Shown: positions 22,713 to 30,731 of the stretch, piece after piece
Position numbering within the stretch: position 1 is the stretch's first letter
How the letters are laid out: every line of letters starts with the position of its first letter
DNA from: Euphorbia lathyris
Taxonomy: Eukaryota > Streptophyta > Magnoliopsida > Malpighiales > Euphorbiaceae
DNA length: 64,000 nucleotides
Direction of reading: 5' to 3'
Assembly (NCBI RefSeq): GCF_963576675.1
Contig: NC_088915.1
Span: 81,663,501 to 81,727,500, forward strand
The notes under the pieces: model-generated
What the model saw: only the letters and a program-made list of their open reading frames with translations
Databases searched by the model: none
Told to the model about the DNA's origin: nothing
Program-made: the position numbers and the translations under genes

Positions 22713-24250
22713 TGTTAAGCCCAAAATATACCTGAAATATCATCAATAATTACATCAATATTGCTACGAATTTATGCTATTTATACCTATTTAGAATACT
22801 TTTACTCTTGAATATGTTTCTTTCATGCAAGGTATATAAATATTTGGTAAAATCCAAATAGGAGTAAAAAGAGCTCAAAAATAGAAGAAAAACTCTACAA
22901 AAGAAGTCGAAGACGACAGAAATTAATAACGCCAAGTCGAGGACACGAACGAGAGCAGAAATCCAGAAAAAAGCTCCGTGCCGCGACCGCGGCCCCCCTC
23001 TTTCACGGTCGCGACACGCGCCTTCAGCCACTTCTTCCCTTCGTCCGAAGCTCAACTTGATGCTCCCCCATTCACGGTAGTGAATTTGATAAATCTCGGT
23101 ACGAGCAGGAGATTTGGAAGCCATTTTGCACACTTTCGTTTTCGACGGAACGCGATCGTTCGAGTGGATAAGAACGTCCCTTCACAAGGTATACGCCCCT
23201 TCACAACGGACACGATTCTCCACAACGGATACGTCTTTTCACAACGGACACGACACTTCAATCAAGACTCTTCAACATCTATAAATAAAGAGTTGATGGA
23301 GAGTTGAAGAAATATAATGATATATATGTGATATGTATAGAAGAAAGAATTAGTGTAGAATTTATGCAGAAATTCCGAATCAAGTGATTCAGAGATTAGA
23401 AGTTCATTTCTGTTCAAAACAATATGTTGTACACACATTGTTTATTCAATAATAACAAATTCAGTAGCGTTTAGACATTGTTCCAGTTTAGTTTTCATTT
23501 TGGTAGAGGCCGACCGTATCCCTATTACGAAGTTACAGCGAGAAGATTGAGGAGAGGATTCACCCCTGAGCCTGACAAACTCTAACGAAACCCAAGGAAA
23601 GGATTGATCAACCCGTTCACTTGCACGCCGCCGAAGAATTCAATGCTCTATGTTCTCTGTAAACTTGTATCAATTTATATTTCATCTAATAAAGTCTGTT
23701 CTATTCGATAGATCGTTATGCAGCACTTATGGTAACCAATCCACTAAAGTGACTGCTGGTGTTTTCATTAAAACGTATTTAATTCAAATCTTTACAAGGA
23801 AACTTTGTTGAACACTTAGGCAAATTATCATCTCGAAAGAGTTTTAATTTGATTAAGGGCAATTTATCCCGAAAGGGTTTTGTCACGTTCAAAGTCAATT
23901 AATTAGAGGTTCCGTCATTTATTTCATCTTTATAATTCGTACAAAGTTTAAAGTTGTTTCTTTGCTTAATGCAAACGAATACATTAGTTTACTTTTCTAA
24001 AAAGTACTAAACGTTCCTGTTTTGCAAATTCATTCTTAAATCAGAATATTTTCTAACATTTTCATATTCTAATCTAATTCTCATTCTAGCAATTTCAAAA
24101 CCAAAACTGATTAAACGATTTTCCATACTATAAACCTTAAAAGTAAATTTAACCGATTATAAATAAGTTTTGTTGAAAAAGGTTCCCTGTAGGATCGATA
24201 TCTTTTATTACTACAAGCGTATACCGTGCACTTGCGGAAATCGCTCAACA
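22713..24250 (+). repeat. Athila LTR, right (3' LTR), 1538 bp
   Basis: TGTTAAGC...GCTCAACA, same length as the left LTR, with the TATA box at 23279-23287 and the GC-rich inverted repeat at about 22977-23018. It is followed by gcactcattt, which is not a primer site, so this is the right end of the array. Confidence 0.88.
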
Positions 24251-24597
24251 GCACTCATTTGAAAATTCCGGGATAATAAAAGGAGAGTTGAAAAATCGTT
24301 GGGTTCTGAAAACCGAAAAAAGGCGGGTCCTGGTAACAGTAGTTATATCTTGAGCAATTATGAAAATAATGTATAAGCGGCTAAGTATTTCTGTTGTTTG
24401 TAAATAAATAAAGGCATGAATATATTTGAAGAGGATGATTGGAATCATTATAATCTACTGAATGCATTGTATTATGAATCATGAGTTATACATTTCCTAC
24501 ATCTTTCACATAAAAAGCCTACGTCCTATCCACCCCTCTCCCTATATACAAGCTATACATCGGGGTAATACTAATGAGAGAACTACAAATAATGAGC
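24251..24597. other. Spacer between the Athila LTR and the 3' end of the PMD gene
   Basis: Unique-looking, AT-rich. On the minus strand it would include the 3' untranslated region of the PMD gene. No coding or repeat signal seen. Confidence 0.4.
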
Positions 24598-24873
24598 CTA
24601 ATAAGGAGGAAAATCCCAGAAGTCCTCAAAGTCCCTCAGACGAGAAGCCCGCTCCGCAGATAAGGCCTCCTCGGCAACCCGATGACCCTCCTCGGCAGCA
24701 AGGCGCCCCGCGGTCTCCACTCGCGTCATCTCCTCTGCGGCAAGACGCCCCTCGGTCTCCACTCGCATCATCTCCGACCAGTGAGCATTTCTCTCTCGAT
24801 AGACATGCCCGACCCTAGCATCGGCATCCCGCTACGACTCACTGAACCGCTGCTCGTTCGCATGAAGAGCGCT
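24598..24873 (-). pseudogene. Last exon of the PMD gene: in-frame TAG before a coiled-coil tail
   Basis: After the acceptor (T-run then gcag, minus strand) the exon reads 13 codons to TAG at 24834-24832. The same frame then stays open for 77 more codons to TAG at 24600-24598. The extra part is strongly helical and charged, with a 14-residue unit MMRVETEGRLAAEE repeated once as MTRVETAGRLAAEE and weakly a third time. Either the TAG is a recent CAG-to-TAG loss of the tail, or the tail is translated only after another splice choice. The full-length frame would be about 650 codons. Confidence 0.6.
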
Positions 24874-27800
24874 CTGCAAAAAAAAAAAAAAAAAAAAAAA
24901 AGAAAAGAAAAAAAAACATCAAAACAGACAACAATAGAAGTCATACATACATATGTGCATCACACGCATACATTTCACTACACTAAAACAGAATAAGAAT
25001 GCTCACCAGGTGGTCGGCACAGCGCAGGTTGAGCTGCTCTCTGAAATAACCAGACAATCCCATGTAATCGGTACACGTCTCCCTCGAAGTATGCAAGGCA
25101 TCAGGAGGATCGAACGGCATCCTCGAGGTAAAAATGGAAGGGGCTGTCTCAACGCCGGAGTAAGCTACGCCCGCCTCGCCATAATGAACCGTCGAGAAAT
25201 CTCTCTCTGGGATCGGGAAGGGTGTGCCAAGGCGGAGCTGCTCTGGTCGGGCAGCGCCGGAGGACTCGCCCGCATTATAAGAAGCCTCACTCACGGATGT
25301 CCGAGCTCGGGTGCCATCGAAAAGGTCCGACGTCCAAGCACTCCTCAAGGAACCCTCCTACAAATAAAGGAAAAATGAATACACCTAACTATCTCATAAA
25401 CAAAGAATAAATAAGTCATGCACTCACCGGAACCTCCTCTAATCCAAAGACTCCAGCAACGGCCGCCGCCGAGAACACGTCATCCGCGGGGTCCACGTCC
25501 ATCGTAACCTCGAGAGGATCCAACGGAGTCAACAATGTCAATAAATAATGGGCACGACCCCCCGCATGGTCCCACACGTCCCGAGCCACGAATCGACGAG
25601 TCAGCTCACTGCGTATCTCCTGCAGGGACATGATCCTCACCGCAAACATGGACACAGGAATCTCGCCAGGTGTCCAATGTGTGGCGCTAACCCCGGTAAA
25701 GCTCCGATCGCCCAAATACCATGCTCGCACGCACGGGCCAGTAAGCACACACTGCTGCCCCTGAATGCGGGTGACATAAGCATAATCGGGACCAAAGTCG
25801 AGGTCGTCCCATCTGAATGAAATCTGAAAAACAAAAGAAAAGTCAGACGAGATCAAACGAAAATCCATCATAGTTAGGAGATGTTCACCTGTCCCAAGCT
25901 CCGCGTGTCGATCCATGATAGGAGTCGTGCCACTGTCCGGCTCTTCTCGTCGTGTAGATTAAAGTCACTCCACCTCGCCATAAGTGGAAGCCTAACCGCG
26001 CGTGGCCTACTCCTGCGGGCGCTCGGAAGAATCCGTCTCTCATAGGCCCAAACCTGCTCGTAGAAACTGATGTCAAAAGCAGAAATCGTGAAAAGAATAA
26101 AGAGACAAGCCAAGGATAGAGGACGTACCAGGAGGGCAAAGGTGTAACCGCCGAAATCCTTGCGCTTCCGGCAAGTCAAGTCCAGGAACTTGTATAGAAA
26201 GGCCAAGCCAGCTCCCGCCCAATCGTAGGACGACACGGCGTCCAAATCATGGAAAGCCTGGATGAGACCCGCATGTATGGTTCCGCTTTTGGTGCGGAAG
26301 ATCGTCTCGCCTAAAGCATACAGAAGGAAGCTGCGAGTGGCCCGATCGGTGTCATCTTGGTCACAGAAATCCCTACGGCTCAATAGCCCGAAGGTAGTAA
26401 TAAACTTCACCGGGGTGGCCTTAACACTCGTGTAGACTCCGGGTCCGATCAGATCAGATATCTCGGCACGGTCAACCCGAGGACGCACCATGTTAAAGCA
26501 AAACGGGACCGGGGTGTCGCTACCCCGCAATCCGGTAAGCAGTGAGAAGTCGCGGGGCGAGGTCATCTCCCCAAACGAGAAGTGGAAGGTGTGGGTCGAG
26601 TCTACCCATCTCTCGCATAAGGCGCGCAAGCCGAACCGGTCGCACACTCCATTGGCGCGAGGCAACGCCAGGATGAAGGGCTCGAAGCCCAACTCTCGTA
26701 CTCGGGCTTTAGCCGCCGGGCTAAGCATGGCATGCCAAATATGAATGCCTACGGTAGTCCCGCTAATGCCAATAACCTGGAAGGAACAGTACGGGTAAGG
26801 CAAGGGGCCAAACTAAAGTCATTACTCCTCGAGAGCCTCATTTCTATGCGTATGTCTAATAAGAATTTTGTTAACCTAGTTATTCTTTCGGTTATGTTTA
26901 AATCTAACATGGAAGTTCCTTTCGATTTGGATCGTTACTCTTTGAGATTTCATTCGTACAGGATTTGATTAATTCATTATTCTTTGGTGTTCCACTCTCC
27001 CACGTGCTTGCGAGGGGCTGAATCCAATTCTAACTTGGGTTAAAAGCGTTTAATTTAATTATTTACGTTTTTTATGCACTATTCACGTTTTTACTATTCA
27101 AGTGCACTATTCACGTTTTTACCATTCACGTGCATTATTCATGTTTTTACTATTCACGTGCACTATTCACGTTTTTTGCGGTTAGCATGCATTATTCATG
27201 TTTTCTACTATTCACGTGCACTATTCACATTTTTATTAGGGAAAAGTACAAAAATAAACCTTGTGGTTACACCTGTTTTCGATTGCAGCCTTGTGGTTTA
27301 AAAGTTTACAAAATGGTACCTTGAGGTTCATTCCGTTAGCAAACACATACCAGATTGACTAACGGTGTTAAAAGTCAAAAGGAAAATAGTTAATTTAGTC
27401 CTTATATTTTATTTATTTTATAAATTAACCCATTTATTATCTAATTATCACAAATAAACCTTAAAATAAAAAATAAAAATCAATTACACCATCTCTATTC
27501 TCTCTTCTCTCTTTTATTTTTTTCTTCTTTCCCTCTTCTCTCTTCTCTCTCCTCTTTGTTAATTTCTCTCTCTAAAATGAATTGAATTACTCTTTCAAAT
27601 TAAATCAACAAACCGAAGCAAGAATGATAACATTTCATTTGATGATTCCTTCCTCAGCTATGAACTTGTATGAAAGTCCAATCTACTGCTGAAAATAGTA
27701 GGAAAAAAAATCGATCATGTCCTGCTCTTATTCTAATCCATACAACCACGTCTCTCCCCGTAATCATCATTCATCCATTAAAAACACAATCAAAACCATG

Positions 27801-28934
27801 TATATCCAGCACACAATCATCAAAGCAGATACACCGGAGCAAAATCCAATCAGGATAAGAATCAAATCGCTAACAGAACATAGGTACAACCCAAGATCCA
27901 AAAGCAAATAAATTGGTTGATGTTGTTCTAATTCAGAATAAGAAATAAAAGTGACAAATAAACTCACTTTGCTTAATTAGGCAGCTACGAATCAAATAAT
28001 CCAGGCGAGAGAAAACGCTGATTTGAAGAAACTGGAAGACAGCGATGATTGTAGAATGGTAAGACTGATTTTGGGGGTCGAAATGCAATGTGTTAGGGCT
28101 AGACTTCCATCCGGTTAAATCGAGTATGGTTCTTAGGATGATTTTCCACATCATCTGCTATCATTCTTGTTTCGGTTTGTTGATTTAATTTGAAAGAGTA
28201 ATTCAATTCATTTTAGAGAGAGAAATTAACAAAGAGGAGACAGAAGAGGGAAAGAAGAAAAAAATAAAAGAGAGAAGAGATGATAGAGATGGTGTAATTG
28301 ATTTTTATTTTTTATTTTAAGGTTTGTTTGTAATAATTAGATAATAAAGGGGTTAATTTATAAAATATAAGGACTAAATTAACTATTTTTCCTTTGACTT
28401 TTAACACCGTTAGTCAATTTGGTATGTGTTTGCTAACGGAATGAACCTCAAGGTACCATTTTGTAAACTTTTAAACCACAAGGCTGCAATCGAAAACAGG
28501 TGTAAGCACAAGGTTTATTTTTGTACTTTTCCCTTTTTATTATTCATGTGCACTATTCACGTTTTTACTATTCACGTGCACTATTCACGTGTTTACTATG
28601 GGCATGCATTGTTCGTATTTTTACTATTCACATGCATATAGTTTATATTCTTTCAACAAACGAAAAGCATAAAGCGTTGCTCACGTGCATAAAAATTCGC
28701 GTTTTCTAACTAAAAGTCTTCTAAGCAGCTTAAAGGTTAGCATGCAAATGACGTTCAAAATGGGGCTGCTAAAGCCTAGAAGTCTTGTCAAAGGATAAAG
28801 AATGAGGGAGTACTTACCGGATTAATGTTGGTCCGGCTCACATGAGAAGCAGGATTCTGAAAAGGAGCCACTCTAGTCAAGTCCTCAAAACCCGCCTCCA
28901 TACCCTTCGTGCCATCGTATCTATCCGAACCCAT
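24832..28934 (-). CDS. Plant mobile domain (PMD, aminotransferase-like) protein, spliced gene
   Basis: Exons read from splice sites: 28934-28818, 26776-26129, 26053-25889, 25823-25428, 25357-25007 and 24873 onward. All five introns start GT, end AG and are phase 0, and the joined frame gives 572 codons to a TAG at 24834-24832. Exon 2 has the PMD signature: LRALCERWVDSTHTFHFSFGEMT and DFSLLTGLRG, then AGAGLAFLYKFLDLTCR. Exon 3 continues with VWAYERRI and ARWSDF; exon 4 has ISFRWDDLDFGPDY. PMD proteins occur both as host genes (MAIN/MAIL-type) and inside transposons; I cannot tell which this is. The coding part is much GC-richer than its surroundings. The start ATG (28932-28934, gtgATGGG) follows a CT-rich leader and TATA box. 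Intron 1 is 2 kb and holds a MULE. Confidence 0.75.
27066..27229. repeat. Minisatellite of 'cactattcacgtttttactattcacgtg' type, left part
   Basis: Degenerate units of about 28-40 bp built from ctattcacg, tttttac and cacgtgca blocks. The palindrome cacgtg (G-box core) occurs several times. The same array resumes at 28543-28640 on the other side of the inserted MULE. Confidence 0.75.
27239..28533. mobile_element. Non-autonomous Mutator-like element with long inverted repeats
   Basis: The left end gggaaaagtacaaaaataaa is matched by the inverse at the right end (tttatttttgtacttttccc). Inverted similarity runs for about 391 bp on the left (27239-27629) and 374 bp on the right (28160-28533). Perfect 9-bp target duplications TTTTTATTA lie at 27230-27238 and 28534-28542, the size diagnostic for the Mutator superfamily. 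The 530-bp interior has no transposase. The insertion lies in intron 1 of the PMD gene and splits a minisatellite. Confidence 0.92.
28543..28640. repeat. Minisatellite, right part
   Basis: Continues the array of 27066-27229 after the MULE target duplication, with attcacgtgcactattcacg-type units and two further cacgtg palindromes. Confidence 0.7.
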
Positions 28935-29011
28935 CACGAGAATGCTCTAAGTTTAGTGCTAGAGAGAGAGAGAAGAGAGAGAAGGTGTGGGGTTGAAATG
29001 AAACCCCACCA

Positions 29012-29021
29012 CCTTATATAG
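29012..29021 (-). promoter_or_regulatory. TATA box of the PMD gene
   Basis: On the minus strand ctatataagg lies 78 bases upstream of the start codon and is followed by a CT-repeat leader (about 28958-28985). Spacing and leader composition fit a plant core promoter. Confidence 0.6.
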
Positions 29022-29383
29022 AAGAAGGGAATGGCATTCCCGTAAATAGCGAAAAAGGTACGACGTGACATAAAGGTAAAAAGTAAATAATCAATTACCA
29101 GGTGCACAGACCTCCGATTTGCAGTCCGTTTCAGCCTGCGTTTCTGCCAGGCAGTGACCAATACCCTAAGGATATGACTCCAAACGACAGCCGAAATTTT
29201 ACAGAACAGTGGCGCCAGTCAAAATACAGACAACAGTCGACGGAAAAATAATTTTTAGTCTAAAATGTTCTCGACGAAGAGATAAGGACGTTCCTATCAA
29301 CAACTCAAATACCCGAGACGATAGCTCCCGTAAAAAGTACAGACAACGATGTTAAAATCCAAAATTGCTAAAGAGAGCCTTTT

Positions 29384-30045
29384 TGCTCTTGAGCCATCTT
29401 GCCCACGGTCGATGACCGGGGTTGCTTTTGAGCCATCTCACCTACGGTCGATGACCGAGGTTGCTTTTGAGCCATCTTGCCTACGGTCGATGACCGAGGT
29501 TGCTTTTGAGCCATCTTACCTACGGTCGATGACCGAGGTTGCTTTTGAGCCATCTTGCCTACGGTCGATGACCGGGGTTGCTTTTGAGCCATCTTGCCTA
29601 CGGTCGATGACCGGGGTTGCTTTTGAGCCATCTTACCTACGTTGCTTTTGAGCCATCTTGCCTACGGTCGATGACCGAGGTTGCTTTTGAGCCATCTTAC
29701 CTACGGTCGATGACCGAGGTTGCTTTTGAGCCATCTTGCCTACGGTCGATGACCGGGGTTGCTTTTGAGCCATCTTACCTACGGTCGATGACCGAGGTTG
29801 CTTTTGAGCCATCTTACCTACGGTCGATGACCGAGGTTGCTTTTGAGCCGTCTTATCTACGATCGATGACCGGGATTGCTTTTGAGCCATCTTACCTACG
29901 TTGCTTTTGAGCCATCTTACCTACGGTCGATGACCGAGGTTGCTTTTGAGCCATCTTACCTACGGCCGATGACCGAGGTTGCTTTTGAGCCATCTTACCT
30001 ACGGTCGATGATCGAGGTTGCTATTGAGAGCCATTTTTTACCCGC
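29384..30045. repeat. 39-bp tandem array, about 18 copies
   Basis: The unit is ttgcttttgagccatcttac followed by ctacggtcgatgaccgagg. Each unit holds cggtcgatgaccg, a 5-bp inverted repeat around gat. Two units (ending near 29641 and 29901) lack the cggtcgatgaccgag part and jump straight to the next unit. The last copies decay. Because 39 is a multiple of three, both strands stay open in several frames, an artefact and not a protein. Confidence 0.92.
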
Positions 30046-30465
30046 GGTCGACGACTAGGGTCGCTAGAAAGAGCCGTTTACCCACGGTTGGTTTAGATGA
30101 GGGTCCCCAAGGAAAGCATCCACCAGTAGCCGATTTAAAGGCAAAGGCGGGATAGCCAAAGGTGAGGACTGAAGACAAGGCCGGAGCGTGCAGTGCAGAG
30201 ATCAGGTATTCTTCCTCCTACTCTATATGTGTCTCTTACTTTAATATATTTCCATTGCATGTGCTGCGTTAGCGAAAAAACGTTTTCAAAACACACACAT
30301 CACTATCAAAATAGGAAAGTAGGGGCAACTGTAGACACCGAGTCGGAGGACCTGTGACGAAAACCCGTAACAAGACGGTTGAAATGGTTGGTTCTGATAA
30401 GTTAAAAAAAATAATAATAAAATAAAAATCACGATGGGGTCTGTAGGGGTTGCGAGTGCTCAGCG

Positions 30466-30708
30466 ACGTTGGGCGAACGCCTAGCGGCAACCGGCGCGCG
30501 TCCGACGGCAGTGGGACGCGCGCCCAGCAGCGCGGGGCGCACGCCCCGCGACAGCTGGGCGCGCACGCCCAACCTATCATTGGGCGGACGCCCAACGGCG
30601 CTGGGCGAATGCCCAACGTCTGTTGGGCGCGCGCCCAACAGAAGTTGGGCGTACGCCCAACAAAAGTTGGGCGTTCGCCCAACTGATGTTGGGCGTCCGT
30701 CCAACCAT
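30466..30708. repeat. 22-bp GC-rich palindromic tandem repeat, about 11 copies, next to the LTR TATA box
   Basis: Units such as gttgggcgtacgcccaac, gttgggcgttcgcccaac and gttgggcgcgcgcccaac are near-perfect palindromes spaced exactly 22 bp apart (30623, 30645, 30667, 30689). Degenerate copies reach back to about 30468. The array ends about 12 bp before the TATA box. Several overlapping frames on both strands are open only because of the repeat. Confidence 0.9.
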
Positions 30709-30720
30709 TTTGGGATCTGT

Positions 30721-30731
30721 GCCTATAAAAG
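30721..30731 (+). promoter_or_regulatory. TATA box of the Ogre/Tat-like LTR
   Basis: cctataaaagg lies directly after the palindromic array; transcription would begin near 30755, just before the agagagag leader. Confidence 0.6.

Larger units (their letters stand above)
8871..24250 (+). mobile_element. Athila-type Ty3/gypsy retrotransposon in a partial tandem array
   Basis: Order: [third-ORF region 8871-12276] - LTR 12277-13814 - PBS - gag-pol 14009-19267 - [third-ORF region 19308-22712] - LTR 22713-24250. The bracketed regions plus their following LTRs are nearly identical over about 4.94 kb. The simplest reading is an LTR-internal-LTR-internal-LTR array, made by unequal recombination, whose leftmost unit has lost its LTR, gag and pol. 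The right unit is structurally complete except for stops in its third ORF. The left target duplication is lost, so the insertion site cannot be confirmed. Confidence 0.85.
26777..28817 (-). other. Intron 1 of the PMD gene
   Basis: 2041 bp, donor gtaagt (28817-28812) and acceptor ttccag (up to 26777). It contains a 'ctattcacgt' minisatellite split by a Mutator-type element at 27239-28533. Frames inside it are short and unconvincing. Confidence 0.65.

Noticed and set aside
25222..25820. Plus-strand ORFs over the PMD exons
   Set aside because: Shadows of the GC-rich minus-strand coding exons, which have matching splice sites and domain signature.
29349..30058. Open frames on both strands with 13-residue repeats (VAFEPSYLRSMTE; reverse KMAQKQPRSSTVG)
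   Set aside because: They arise because the 39-bp tandem unit is a multiple of three; no start context, family or neighbouring gene supports a protein.
29384..30708. CRISPR-like arrays
   Set aside because: Units are head-to-tail without variable spacers and the setting is plant retrotransposon DNA.
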